Below, piece by piece: positions 23,382-32,587 of a stretch of 57,640 nucleotides of DNA. This DNA comes from RBG-16-66-20 sp035308765. GTDB lineage: Bacteria > Pseudomonadota > Gammaproteobacteria > Burkholderiales > SG8-39. The DNA is taken from the NCBI GenBank assembly GCA_035308765.1, contig DATGGA010000090.1:1-57640 (forward strand), read 5' to 3'. The position numbers and the translations under genes were made by a program. Under the pieces are notes generated by a model that was given only the letters and a program-made list of their open reading frames with translations, ran no database searches and was not told the DNA's origin. The number at the start of each line of letters is the position of its first letter. The first letter of the stretch is position 1.

Positions 23382-24077
23382 ATGCAACAAGAACTGCAAA
23401 CTGCTGACACCAGCTACGGCACCGTAGCGATAGCGCCGGACACACAGAAGGTCCTGCGCAACACCTACATCCTGCTCGCGTTGACCATGATCCCGACGAT
23501 TGCCGGCGCCTACATCGGCATGGCAACCGCCTCGGTGATCGTCGGTAGCCCCATGATGAGCTTCCTTCTCATGATGGTCGCGGTGGTCGGGTTGCAGTTC
23601 GGCATCGCCGCCTACCGCAACAGCGCGGTCGGCGTCCTCCTCCTGCTCCTGATGACCGGCTTGCTGGGCTGGTTCCTGGGCCCCCTGCTCAACCATGCGC
23701 TGACGATGAAGAACGGCATGCAACTCGTGGGCTACGCAGCCGCAGGGACCGGCGCCGTGTTCTTCGGTATGGCCACGGTCGCGACCGTCACCAAGCGCGA
23801 CTTCAGCTTCATGGGCAAGTTCCTGTTCGTCGGCATGATCGCGCTGCTGGTGGCGATGGTCGCCAATATGTTCCTGCAGATCCCGGCGCTGGCGCTGGCG
23901 ATCTCGACGCTGGTGATCGTGGTGTTCTCGCTGTTCCTGCTGCACGACCTGTCGCGGATCGTGACCGGCGGCGAAACCAACTACGTCATGGCGACGACAG
24001 GCGTGTACATCAGCCTGCTCAACATCTTCACCAGCCTGCTGCAGTTGCTGATCGGCTTCGGCGGCGACCGCGATTGA
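23382..24077 (+). CDS. Bax inhibitor-1 (YccA/YbhL) family membrane protein
   Basis: A 231-residue protein with seven hydrophobic segments and a short N-terminal tail. QKVLRNTYILLALTMIPTIAG starts the first helix, and the C-terminal region has LHDLSRIVTGGETNYVMATT and GVYISLLNIFTSLLQLLIGF, the BI-1 family signature. E. coli YccA modulates the FtsH protease. Family members can act as calcium-leak channels. A single-gene unit, with a terminator at 24095-24118. Confidence 0.92.
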   Translation: MQQELQTADTSYGTVAIAPDTQKVLRNTYILLALTMIPTIAGAYIGMATASVIVGSPMMSFLLMMVAVVGLQFGIAAYRNSAVGVLLLLLMTGLLGWFLGPLLNHALTMKNGMQLVGYAAAGTGAVFFGMATVATVTKRDFSFMGKFLFVGMIALLVAMVANMFLQIPALALAISTLVIVVFSLFLLHDLSRIVTGGETNYVMATTGVYISLLNIFTSLLQLLIGFGGDRD

Positions 24078-24094
24078 AGCGGTCCGGGTTCAAT

Positions 24095-24118
24095 AAAAGG
24101 CGCCTGTGGGCGCCTTTT
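24095..24118. terminator. Rho-independent terminator, bidirectional
   Basis: AAAAGGCGCC, a four-base loop, then GGCGCC and TTTTT. It ends the BI-1 gene on the plus strand and can also end the convergent MAPEG gene on the minus strand because the stem has A's on one side and T's on the other. Confidence 0.88.
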
Positions 24119-24517
24119 TCATGCCGTCTTCAGGATCGCCTGCAGTCCCTGGTACAGGCACAGCAAGCCGCAGACATTCAACAACGTGAACGTCAACACC
24201 GTTCCCATGAATCTGCCGAAAAAGAACTTGTCCGTGAACGACAGCGCATAACCGTGCAGCAGGCGCGCGACGACGAGCACGATACCGAGCCCGTGCAGCA
24301 GGTATGACGAGAAATGGCTGAACTCGAGAAAACCCATCATGAGGAGAATGAACGGCACGTATTCCGCGAAATTGCCGTGTCCGCGGATGCGCCGCAGCAT
24401 CGAGGGATTGCCGCCATCGCCCAGGCTGATGCCCTGGCGGCGGAATGCGACGACCCGGATGCTGAGGACGAAGAAAGAGACGGCGAGGATGCCGGCGTAG
24501 AGCGGCGTGATGGTCAT
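24119..24517 (-). CDS. MAPEG-family membrane protein
   Basis: A 132-residue protein with four membrane helices. The MAPEG signature is visible in the loop between helices 1 and 2 (MLRRIRGHGNFAEYVPFILL). Family members include glutathione transferases and leukotriene enzymes in eukaryotes; bacterial short forms (YecN-like) have no firm role. Start overlaps the stop of rlmD (ATGA), so it is the last gene of the exonuclease-rlmD-MAPEG operon. Confidence 0.85.
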   Translation of the reverse strand: MTITPLYAGILAVSFFVLSIRVVAFRRQGISLGDGGNPSMLRRIRGHGNFAEYVPFILLMMGFLEFSHFSSYLLHGLGIVLVVARLLHGYALSFTDKFFFGRFMGTVLTFTLLNVCGLLCLYQGLQAILKTA

Positions 24518-25806
24518 GGCGAAGCTCCGTTTCTCTCAAACAAGGCGATGGATTCGACGTGCGCAGTATGCGGGAACATGTTGACGACGCCGGCGGAGCT
24601 TAATCGAAAGCCCTTGGAGTGCACCAGCACGTCGGCGTCGCGCGCCAGCGTCGCGGGATCGCAGGAAACATAGACGATGCGGCGCGGCCAGGCGTCGGGC
24701 AGCGAATGCACCAGGCCGATCGCGCCTTCCCGCGGCGGATCGATCAGGAACTTGTCGAACGGGCCCCAGGGATCGAGGTTGGGCTTGAACAGATCGGCGA
24801 CCTCGAATTGCGCGACCAGCTTGTTGGCGGCCGCGTTTTCCCGGGCACGCTCGACCAGCAGGGCGCTGCCTTCGAAACCGATCACCTGCGCGCCGCCCGC
24901 GGCGAGCGGCAGGGTGAAATTACCGACGCCGCAGAACAGATCCGCGATGCGCTCGCCGGGCCGCGGGGCCAGCAGGCGCACGGCGCGCGACACCAGCAGG
25001 CGGTTCACCGCCGGGTTCACCTGGGTGAAATCGGCGGGCTGGAAGGCGATCCGCACGCCGAACTCCGGCAGACCGTAGTCAAGGACGTTGCGCGCGTCGG
25101 GGTGAAACGGCCGTGCCGTCTCCGGACCCGCTGCTTGCAGCCAGATACAGACGGCGTTCGCATCGGCGAATTCCCGCAGCAATGCCTCGTCCCGGGCGTC
25201 GAACGGCAGCAGGTGGCGGAACAGCAGCACTGTGGCGCTGTCGCCGACGGCCGCCTCGACCTGCGGTACGCGGTCGCGGATCGAGAGCCGCGCGATCAGT
25301 TCTCGCAGCGGCACGATGAGCGCCGAGGTCTTCGGCGGCAATACGTCGCAGCCCTGCATATCGGCGACATAGGTGGATTTCCGCTCGCGGAATCCCACCA
25401 GCGCGCCGCCCTTGCCCTCGACGAACCGCACCGACAGACGGGCGCGGTGCCGGTAACCCCACTCTTCGCCATAAATCGGCGGCAGCATCGCTTCGGCCTT
25501 CACCTTGCCGATGCGCGCGAGGTTGTCTTCCAGCCAGCGCTGCTTGGCCGCGACCTGGGTACGCCCGTCGACGTGCTGGGTGGCGCAGCCGCCGCAGACG
25601 CCGAAATGCGGGCATTGCGGCGTGCGCCGGGAAGCCGACGGTCGGAGGACCTCCGTTACGCGTGCCCGGTCGAATTTCGATTTCGATTCGAGCAACCGGG
25701 CCTCGATCAGCTCGCCCGCGAGCGCGCCCTCGACGAACACGACCTTGCCGGCGCTGCGCGCGACGCCGCGGCCGGCGGCATCGAGCGCGTCGATTTCAAG
25801 TTTCAT
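24514..25806 (-). CDS. rlmD: 23S rRNA (uracil-1939-C5)-methyltransferase
   Basis: RlmD/RumA, 430 residues. An N-terminal TRAM-like domain (ALAGELIEARLLESKSKFDRA) is followed by a 4Fe-4S cysteine cluster (PQCPHFGVCGGCATQHV). The SAM-binding part is LLAPRPGERIADLFCGVGNF, the active-site region is PFDKFLIDPPREGA, and the catalytic Cys is in VYVSCDPATLARD. It methylates U1939 of 23S rRNA. The start overlaps the end of the exonuclease gene by 11 bases. Confidence 0.95.
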   Translation of the reverse strand: MKLEIDALDAAGRGVARSAGKVVFVEGALAGELIEARLLESKSKFDRARVTEVLRPSASRRTPQCPHFGVCGGCATQHVDGRTQVAAKQRWLEDNLARIGKVKAEAMLPPIYGEEWGYRHRARLSVRFVEGKGGALVGFRERKSTYVADMQGCDVLPPKTSALIVPLRELIARLSIRDRVPQVEAAVGDSATVLLFRHLLPFDARDEALLREFADANAVCIWLQAAGPETARPFHPDARNVLDYGLPEFGVRIAFQPADFTQVNPAVNRLLVSRAVRLLAPRPGERIADLFCGVGNFTLPLAAGGAQVIGFEGSALLVERARENAAANKLVAQFEVADLFKPNLDPWGPFDKFLIDPPREGAIGLVHSLPDAWPRRIVYVSCDPATLARDADVLVHSKGFRLSSAGVVNMFPHTAHVESIALFERNGASP

Positions 25807-26566
25807 TCCAGAGTTTGAGGAACTCGCGCCAGTGGGGTTTGTCGAGGTCCCTCAGGTAGCTTTTCAGCAGCCGGATTTCCTTCTCGTAGGCGGCTGTCGT
25901 GAAAACTCCGCGCAGCAGCTGGTATCGAAGGAACAGGAGGTAAGTGTTCGCCGTGTCGGCTTCGCAGTAGTCGCGGATTTCCGCGATCCCGCCCGCGAGG
26001 TAGGTTTCCCAAACTTTCGCGCCGCCGACGCCGATCTTTCCCGGGAAACCCGCTAGCTGCGCGACTTCGTCGAGCGCCGCGTTGTTGCGCGGCTGGTACA
26101 TCGCCAGCACGTCCATGAGGTCGAGGTGCCGGGCGTGGTAGCGCGATATGTAGTTGTTGTAGCGGAAATCGCGGTTCTCGTCGCCGGTCTCCCAGAACAT
26201 GGGCGCGGCGACGCCGTGGATCAGCGCGCGGTAGTTGAGGACCGGGAGATCGAAACCACCCCCGTTCCAGGAGACCAGCTGCGGGACGAATTTCTCGATG
26301 CCTTCGTAGAAGCGCCGGATGACGTCCGCTTCCGGCCCTTCGAGGGAAAACACCTTGATTCCCTCGTCGCTGCGAAATACGCAGGATATGACCGCCACCT
26401 TGTGCAGCTGCGGCGGCAGGAAATCGCTGCCGGTCTTCGTGCGGCGAATCTGGAACGCGACCTCGGCGACCTCGGCGTCCGGCAGGTCGGCGGGCAGCCC
26501 GTGCAGGCGCCGGATGCCGGCGACATCGGGCACCGTTTCTATGTCAAAGGCGAGAACGGAATTCAT
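25796..26566 (-). CDS. Predicted 3'-5' exonuclease (PolB-like exonuclease 2)
   Basis: A 256-residue DnaQ-like fold protein: first acidic motif LAFDIETVPD, second LVSWNGGGFDLPVLNYRAL, and a third around IRDYCEADTANTYLLFLRY. This matches the Pol_B_exo2 family found as standalone genes in proteobacteria. The frame extends upstream to 26692, but the ATG at 26566 directly precedes MNSVLAFDIETVPD and is the natural start. Together with rlmD and MAPEG it forms one operon. The substrate is unknown. Confidence 0.88.
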   Translation of the reverse strand: MNSVLAFDIETVPDVAGIRRLHGLPADLPDAEVAEVAFQIRRTKTGSDFLPPQLHKVAVISCVFRSDEGIKVFSLEGPEADVIRRFYEGIEKFVPQLVSWNGGGFDLPVLNYRALIHGVAAPMFWETGDENRDFRYNNYISRYHARHLDLMDVLAMYQPRNNAALDEVAQLAGFPGKIGVGGAKVWETYLAGGIAEIRDYCEADTANTYLLFLRYQLLRGVFTTAAYEKEIRLLKSYLRDLDKPHWREFLKLWNET

Positions 26567-26591
26567 AAAGAGAAGTCGGACAAGCCGATTT

Positions 26592-27488
26592 CTAGTCGGG
26601 AAACACGCCCGTCGAAAGATAGCGGTCGCCGCGGTCGCAGATGATGGTGACGACCACGGCGTTCTTGAGGTCCCTGGCGATGCGCAAGGCAACGGCCGTC
26701 GCGCCGCCGGAGGAGATGCCGGCGAAGATACCCTCCTCGCGCGCCAGGCGCCGCGCCGTCTCTTCGGCGTCGGCCTGATTGACGTACTCGATGCGGTCGA
26801 CGCGCGCCTTGTCGTAGATTTTCGGCAGGTAGGCTTCGGGCCACTTGCGGATGCCCGGGATCTGCGAGCCCTCCTCGGGCTGGCAGCCGATGATCTGGAT
26901 TTTCGGGTTCTTCTCCTTGAAAAAGCGCGCGCAGCCCATGATGGTGCCGGTAGTGCCCATGGAGGAGACGAAATGCGTGATCCCGCCGCCGGTATCGCGC
27001 CATATCTCGGGCGCCGTGCCCTCGTAGTGCGCCCGCGGGTTGTCGGGATTGGCGAACTGGTCGAGCATGATTCCCTTCTTTTCCCTCACCATCTTTTCGG
27101 CCAGGTCGCGCGCCGCCTCCATGCCGCCCTTCTGCGGCGTGAGGACAATCTCCGCGCCGAACGCCCGCATGGTCTGCCTGCGTTCCAGCGAAAGGTGCTC
27201 GGGCATGATCAGCACCATGCGGTAGCCGCGGATCGCCGCCGCCATCGCGAGCGCGATGCCGGTATTGCCCGAGGTCGACTCGATCAGCACGTCGCCGGGT
27301 TTAATCTCGCCGCGCTCCTCGGCGCCCCGGATCATGGAGATCGCGGGGCGGTCCTTGACCGAGCCGGCCGGATTGTTGCCCTCCAGCTTGGCGAGAATGA
27401 CGTTCTTGTTCTTTTCAGATTCCGAGTTCAGGCGCTGCAGCCGCACGAGTGGCGTGTTGCCGATGAAATCCTCGACCGTATTCTTCAC
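26592..27488 (-). CDS. cysM: Cysteine synthase B
   Basis: O-acetylserine sulfhydrylase, PLP enzyme of 298 residues. PLP lysine is in NNPAGSVKDRPA, the substrate loop is ESTSGNTGIALAMAAAIRGY, and the phosphate-binding glycine loop is SMGTTGTIMG. The GTG at 27488 overlaps the hldD stop (GTGA) and gives the expected N-terminus (VKNTVEDFIGNTPLVRL). Longer in-frame extension to 28154 would lie inside hldD and is rejected. Final gene of the long minus-strand core block. Confidence 0.95.
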   Translation of the reverse strand: MKNTVEDFIGNTPLVRLQRLNSESEKNKNVILAKLEGNNPAGSVKDRPAISMIRGAEERGEIKPGDVLIESTSGNTGIALAMAAAIRGYRMVLIMPEHLSLERRQTMRAFGAEIVLTPQKGGMEAARDLAEKMVREKKGIMLDQFANPDNPRAHYEGTAPEIWRDTGGGITHFVSSMGTTGTIMGCARFFKEKNPKIQIIGCQPEEGSQIPGIRKWPEAYLPKIYDKARVDRIEYVNQADAEETARRLAREEGIFAGISSGGATAVALRIARDLKNAVVVTIICDRGDRYLSTGVFPD

Positions 27489-28465
27489 GCTTTCAGCAAC
27501 TCCCTGACATAGGAGGCCACGCCCTCCTCCACGCGCTGGAAACTGCCGCCGTAGCCCGCTTCGCGCAGCCGGCCCAGGTCCGCCTGCGTGTAGCTCTGAT
27601 ACTTCCCCACCAGCTGGGGCGGGAAAGGGATGTATTCGATGAAATTCTTCTGCACCAGTTCCTCGACCGAAAAATCCGAGCCGTTCACGGTATTGATCAC
27701 GGCTGCGGCGACTTCGTTGAAGGTCTGCGCCTGCCCGGTGCCGCAGTTGAAGATGCCCGAAATGTCGCGGTTCTCCAGCAGCCAGAGGTTCACGCTCACA
27801 GCGTCGTCCACGTGCACGAAATCGCGCTCCTGGCCCCCGTCGGCGTAGCCGTCCGAACCCTCGAACAGCCTGACGCGGCCCTCGGCGCGGAACTGGTTGA
27901 AGGCATGGAAGGCCACCGAGGCCATGCGCCCCTTGTGCGCCTCGTTCGGCCCATAGACGTTGAAATAGCGCAGGCCGGCCACCTGCGCAGTTCTCCCCTC
28001 GACGCGTTTCCTGACGTACTCGTCGAACAGGTACTTGGAGTAGGCGTAGACGTTCAGCGGGTCTTCGTTTTCGCGCGCCTCGCCGAATTCCTTGCCCGGG
28101 CCGTAGACCGCCGCCGAGGAAGCGTAGATCAGCGGCACTTCCTCGTCCTGGCACCAGTCGAACAGCGCCTTGGAGTAGGCGTAGTTGTTCTCCATCACGT
28201 AGCGGCCGTCGGTCTCCATCGTGTCGGAGCAGGCGCCCTGGTGCAACACGGCCTCGATGCCGCCGTCCAGCCGGCCGGTTTCGAGCTGCGACAGGAATTC
28301 GCGCTTGTCGAGATAATCCTCGATCTCGACGCCGGCAAGGTTGACCGCCTTGGCGCCGTTCTCAAGGTTGTCCACCGCGAGTATCTCGCGGATGCCGGCA
28401 TGGTTGAGCGCGGCGACCAGTCTCGATCCGATGAATCCGGCGGCGCCGGTGACGACGTAGAGCAT
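27485..28465 (-). CDS. hldD: ADP-L-glycero-D-manno-heptose-6-epimerase
   Basis: SDR-fold epimerase, 326 residues. NAD(P) site YVVTGAAGFIGSRLVAALN; catalytic region YASSAAVYG; the YxxxK pair in YAYSKYLFDEYV; and GLRYFNVYGPNEAHKGRMAS, characteristic of HldD/RfaD. It makes the heptose donor for the LPS inner core. It follows rfaE1 after 17 bases. Confidence 0.96.
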   Translation of the reverse strand: MLYVVTGAAGFIGSRLVAALNHAGIREILAVDNLENGAKAVNLAGVEIEDYLDKREFLSQLETGRLDGGIEAVLHQGACSDTMETDGRYVMENNYAYSKALFDWCQDEEVPLIYASSAAVYGPGKEFGEARENEDPLNVYAYSKYLFDEYVRKRVEGRTAQVAGLRYFNVYGPNEAHKGRMASVAFHAFNQFRAEGRVRLFEGSDGYADGGQERDFVHVDDAVSVNLWLLENRDISGIFNCGTGQAQTFNEVAAAVINTVNGSDFSVEELVQKNFIEYIPFPPQLVGKYQSYTQADLGRLREAGYGGSFQRVEEGVASYVRELLKA

Positions 28466-28482
28466 GTTTATCCGCCCGGCCT

Positions 28483-29406
28483 TTACGTTGTGAACAGTTC
28501 TTTGCGGGTGACGACGGCCGTTCCGAGCTTGGCGACCTTGATGCCGCCGGCACGGTTGGCGATGCGCATCGCCTGCTCGAGCCGCACGCCCGAGGCCAGC
28601 ATGGTGGCAAGTGTCGCGATCACGGTATCACCCGCGCCGCTGACGTCGAACACCTCGCGGGCCTCGGCCTTGACGTGCACCGGCCTTTTCGCCGAGTACA
28701 GCGACATTCCTTCGTCGCCGCGCGTGAGCAGCAGCGCGTCCAGGCCGAGCTGCGTGCGCAGGCGGCTCACGCGCCGTTCCAGATCGGACTCGCTCTTCCA
28801 GCTGCCGACCACGTCGGCGAGTTCCTTGCGGTTCGGGGTGATCACCTGCGCCCCCTTGTAGCGCGACCAGTCGTCGCCCTTGGGGTCCACCAGCACGCTC
28901 TTGCCCGCCGCGCGGGCCAGGCCGATCATTTTCGCGATGTGCGCCAGGCCGCCCTTGCCGTAATCCGACAGGATCACCACGTCGCAGGACGGCAAAGCGG
29001 CCTTGAAATCGGCGAGCTTGGAGGCAAGCGCCTCGCCGGAGGGCGCAGTCTCGAAATCGATGCGCAGCAGCTGCTGCTTGGAGAGCACCCGCAACTTCAC
29101 CGTGGTCGGGGTCTTCGGGTCGCGAAGCAGATTCGCCTGGATTCCGGCCTCCTTCACCATCATCTCGAGCCGGTCGCCCGCCTCGTCCGCGCCCGTCACC
29201 GAGAGCAGCCGCGTGCGAGCACCGAGCGCGGCGCAGTTGTTGGCGACGTTTGCCGCGCCACCCAGCCGCTCTTCCTGGTTGCGGAAGCGCACCACCGGCA
29301 CCGGTGCTTCCGGCGAAACGCGCGTAACGTCGCCGAACCAGTACCGGTCCAGCATGACGTCGCCCACCACCAGCACGCGCGCCTTCCTCGTATCAAGCGC
29401 CTTCAT
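28483..29406 (-). CDS. rfaE1: D-glycero-beta-D-manno-heptose-7-phosphate kinase
   Basis: PfkB/ribokinase-fold sugar kinase of 307 residues, the first half of the E. coli bifunctional HldE (the cytidylyltransferase half is absent). Motifs: VVGDVMLDRYWFGDVTRVSP, RLGGAANVANNCAALGA, and the C-terminal catalytic DVSGAGDTVIATLATML. It supplies heptose-1,7-bisphosphate for the LPS core. It overlaps the end of ugd (ATGA). Confidence 0.94.
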   Translation of the reverse strand: MKALDTRKARVLVVGDVMLDRYWFGDVTRVSPEAPVPVVRFRNQEERLGGAANVANNCAALGARTRLLSVTGADEAGDRLEMMVKEAGIQANLLRDPKTPTTVKLRVLSKQQLLRIDFETAPSGEALASKLADFKAALPSCDVVILSDYGKGGLAHIAKMIGLARAAGKSVLVDPKGDDWSRYKGAQVITPNRKELADVVGSWKSESDLERRVSRLRTQLGLDALLLTRGDEGMSLYSAKRPVHVKAEAREVFDVSGAGDTVIATLATMLASGVRLEQAMRIANRAGGIKVAKLGTAVVTRKELFTT

Positions 29407-30707
29407 TGCTTGCGTCCCACGGGGAAATACTCGAAGCCGAGCGAGCGCACCATGCCGGGATCGTACAGGTTCCGGCCGTCGAATATCGCCGGCGTTTTCA
29501 GGATTTTCCTCAGCGCTGCGTAGTCAGGCGCCCTGAACTCCGCCCACTCCGTGACGATGGCGAGCGCATCGCAGCCTTGCAGGGCATCCGTCGCCGAGTC
29601 CGCGAGCGCCACGCCGTCGATGCGCGGTTTCGCGATGGGATCATAGGCGCGGATCTCCGCTCCCGCCGAAAGCAGGTCGGAAATCAGGGCAAGGCTGGGC
29701 GCCTCGCGCATGTCGTCGGTGTTGGGCTTGAAGGCGAGGCCCCAGATCGCGAAGCGCCTGCCTTTGAGATTTTTGCCAAAGCGCGCCTTGATCTTTTCGC
29801 CGAGGACATGTTTCTGCGCTTCGTTTGCCCGCTCCACGGCAGCCATCACCTGCAGCGGCCGCCCCGCGTCCGCGGCGATGCGCTGAAGCGCCTTGACGTC
29901 CTTCGGAAAGCAGGAGCCGCCGAACCCGGCACCGGGGTAGAGAAAATGCGTGCCGATGCGCGGGTCGGAGCCTATGCCCTTGCGTACTTCCTCGATGTCC
30001 GCCCCCAGCGCCTCGGCAAGATTGGCGAGCTCGTTCATGAACGAGATGCGCGTCGCCAGCATCGCGTTGGCGGCGTACTTGGCGAGTTCGGCCGAGCGCA
30101 CGCTCATCAGCATCAACCGGTCGTGGTTGCGCTGGAACGGCGCATAGAGCTCGCGCAGCAGCGCAGTGGCGCGCTCGTCGTCCGAGCCGACGATGATGCG
30201 GTCGGGCCGCATGAAATCCTCGACTGCGGCGCCCTCCTTGAGGAATTCAGGGTTGGAGACGACGCTGAAGGAAACCTGTTTGCCCCGTTTTTCGAGTTCC
30301 TTTTTTATTTCTTCTTTTACCTTGTCCGCAGTTCCCACCGGGACGGTCGATTTATTCACGACAACCCGGTAATGGTCCATGTGGCGGCCGATGGACAGCG
30401 CTGCGGCCAGCACATGCTTCAGATCGGCCGAACCATCCTCGCCCGGCGGCGTGCCGACGGCGATCAGCTGCAATACGCCGTGCGCGACGCCTGCCGCGAC
30501 GTCGGCGGAGAAGCTCAGGCGACCGGCGTCGCGGTTGCGCCGCACCACGGGCTCCAATCCCGGTTCGTGGATCGGAATCCGGCCGTCATTCAGCGCGCGC
30601 ACCTTGGCGCCATCGACGTCCACGCAAAGGACATGGTTGCCCATGTCTGCCAGGCAGGCCCCGCTTACCAGACCCACGTACCCGGTGCCGACTACGGTGA
30701 TTTTCAT
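29403..30707 (-). CDS. ugd: UDP-glucose 6-dehydrogenase
   Basis: A 434-residue enzyme making UDP-glucuronate for envelope polysaccharides. N-terminal NAD site MKITVVGTGYVGLVSGACLA; catalytic Cys in GAGFGGSCFPKDVKALQ; C-terminal WGLAFKPNTDDMREAPSL. The ATG at 30707 overlaps the stop of lapB (ATGA). The frame can be read back to 31865 but that lies inside lapB. Confidence 0.96.
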   Translation of the reverse strand: MKITVVGTGYVGLVSGACLADMGNHVLCVDVDGAKVRALNDGRIPIHEPGLEPVVRRNRDAGRLSFSADVAAGVAHGVLQLIAVGTPPGEDGSADLKHVLAAALSIGRHMDHYRVVVNKSTVPVGTADKVKEEIKKELEKRGKQVSFSVVSNPEFLKEGAAVEDFMRPDRIIVGSDDERATALLRELYAPFQRNHDRLMLMSVRSAELAKYAANAMLATRISFMNELANLAEALGADIEEVRKGIGSDPRIGTHFLYPGAGFGGSCFPKDVKALQRIAADAGRPLQVMAAVERANEAQKHVLGEKIKARFGKNLKGRRFAIWGLAFKPNTDDMREAPSLALISDLLSAGAEIRAYDPIAKPRIDGVALADSATDALQGCDALAIVTEWAEFRAPDYAALRKILKTPAIFDGRNLYDPGMVRSLGFEYFPVGRKQ

Positions 30708-31882
30708 GGTGTCAGGTCGAATTCCTCTGTACGCCGCGGCGGATAGGTCTCCCAGCCGCCGCAGGCCGGACACAACCAGTAGAACTGCCGCGCCTTGAAG
30801 CCGCAGTTCTCGCAGCGGTAGCGCGCCAGGCGCCGCGTGTGGCCGTGGACCAGGTTGCGCACCAGCTCCAGATCCCTGCGCCGTTCCGGGTTCGACGTGC
30901 CCACGATCTGCGCCTCCAGCAGCCGGTCCAGGCCGAGCAGCGTCGGGTTGCGCCGCAACTCGTCGCGCACCAGCTTGTAGGCCGCTTCGGGGCCTTTCGA
31001 TTCCAGGGTGTACTGGAACACGGCATCTAGCAGGTCGAGCGACGGAAAGCGCTCGAGGTAGCCTGCGAGCAGCGTCAGGCCCTCGTCGAACTTGCCGGCC
31101 TCGCGGTGCGTCTCGAGCAGGCGCTGCGCCACCATCGCCAGGTAGGCGGGATTCTGCGACTCGATGCGCTTCCAGTTCTCGATCGCGCGCTCCGGGCTGC
31201 CGGCGGCGCGCTCCAGGTCGCCGAGCTGGATGCTGGCGCGCACGCATTTCCGGTTTGCCTCCAGCGCCGCGTCCAGGTGCGCGCGCGCGGCATCGGGCCG
31301 GGAATGCGTCGCCTCGGAGCTCGCCATCTCGCAGAGGAAATGGGCGGTCTCCCGGGCGCGCGACTGGCCGGTCTCCGATTCGAGCCGCTTGGCCATCGCT
31401 CCGGCCTTGTCCCAGTCCTTTTCCTGCTGGAATATGTCCAGCAGGAAACGCCGCGCCTCGCCCGCTTGCGGGCCGTCGGAAAGCTTGAGAAACACCTCTT
31501 CCGCCCGGTCGAGGATGCCCGCCTTGAGGTAGTCCTGGCCCAGCTCGAACAGCGCCGCCGCGCGCTGCTCGACGGCGAGGTCGGCGCGTTCCAGCAGGTG
31601 CTGGTGCATGCGGATGGCGCGGTCGTATTCGCCGCGCCGGCGGAACAGGCTGCCAAGCGCGAAATGCAGTTCCACCGTCTCGGGGTCCACCTTGACCACC
31701 TCGATGAACGCCTCGATGGCCTTGTCCGGCTGCTCGTTCAGCAGGAAATTGAGCCCCTTGAAGTAGGAACTCGGCAGCGCGCGCGAATCCCTGACCAGGT
31801 GCTTGATGTCGACGCGCGCCGCGAGCCAGCCCAGCCCGAAGAAGATCGGGATGACGAGCAGCCACCAGTACTCAAATTCCAT
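30704..31882 (-). CDS. lapB: LPS assembly protein B (TPR protein with zinc ribbon)
   Basis: A 392-residue protein with an N-terminal membrane anchor (FEYWWLLVIPIFFGLGWLAA), a long array of TPR repeats (for example LHFALGSLFRRRGEYDRAIR), and a C-terminal rubredoxin-type metal site (YRCENCGFKARQFYWLCPAC). This is the LapB/YciM layout. In E. coli LapB couples LPS synthesis to FtsH-driven LpxC turnover. The ATG at 31882 is chosen because the anchor begins right after it. Confidence 0.94.
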   Translation of the reverse strand: MEFEYWWLLVIPIFFGLGWLAARVDIKHLVRDSRALPSSYFKGLNFLLNEQPDKAIEAFIEVVKVDPETVELHFALGSLFRRRGEYDRAIRMHQHLLERADLAVEQRAAALFELGQDYLKAGILDRAEEVFLKLSDGPQAGEARRFLLDIFQQEKDWDKAGAMAKRLESETGQSRARETAHFLCEMASSEATHSRPDAARAHLDAALEANRKCVRASIQLGDLERAAGSPERAIENWKRIESQNPAYLAMVAQRLLETHREAGKFDEGLTLLAGYLERFPSLDLLDAVFQYTLESKGPEAAYKLVRDELRRNPTLLGLDRLLEAQIVGTSNPERRRDLELVRNLVHGHTRRLARYRCENCGFKARQFYWLCPACGGWETYPPRRTEEFDLTP

Positions 31883-31892
31883 CAGCCCGCCT

Positions 31893-32189
31893 TCACCCTT
31901 CGGCCGCCGGCGGCTGCGATGCGGGCCGCGTATCGGGCTCCGCCCTGGAGGAAGATTGCATGCGCCGCAGCCGGGAGATTTCCCGGCGCTGCGCGAACCA
32001 GGTGCCGGACGTGGCGGCCAGGCCCAGCACCACGCCGGCGGCGAAGAAGGCGAGCAGCAGCAGCACCAGCGGTGCCTGCCATGAGAGGCCGAAATAGAAG
32101 CGCAGCGTGACCGGATCCGTGTTCTTGGCCGCAAACGCCAGCAGGGCCGCGAACAGGGCGAGCCGGATCGCCCAGGTGATGACGCGCAT
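31893..32189 (-). CDS. lapA: LPS assembly protein A-like membrane protein (DUF1049)
   Basis: A 98-residue protein with two membrane helices (VITWAIRLALFAALLAFAAK and LVLLLLAFFAAGVVLGLAA), the intervening NTDPVTLRFYFGLSW typical of DUF1049, and a basic C-terminal tail. It is the partner of lapB, 10 bases downstream, as in E. coli. Confidence 0.9.
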   Translation of the reverse strand: MRVITWAIRLALFAALLAFAAKNTDPVTLRFYFGLSWQAPLVLLLLAFFAAGVVLGLAATSGTWFAQRREISRLRRMQSSSRAEPDTRPASQPPAAEG

Positions 32190-32219
32190 GTTCAGTTCAG
32201 AACCGCGCCGCGGCGCGGC

Positions 32220-32552
<333 letters not shown>

Positions 32553-32587
32553 GGCGCTCCCCTCCACGTATCGTCAGGACTGTCCGG

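Noticed and set aside
26592..28154. 520-residue extended cysM
   Set aside because: The extra N-terminus is the shadow of hldD; GTG at 27488 gives the normal enzyme.
29403..31865. An 820-residue fusion reading of ugd with upstream sequence
   Set aside because: The N-terminal part is the out-of-frame shadow of lapB; the standard ATG at 30707 gives a normal-length Ugd.
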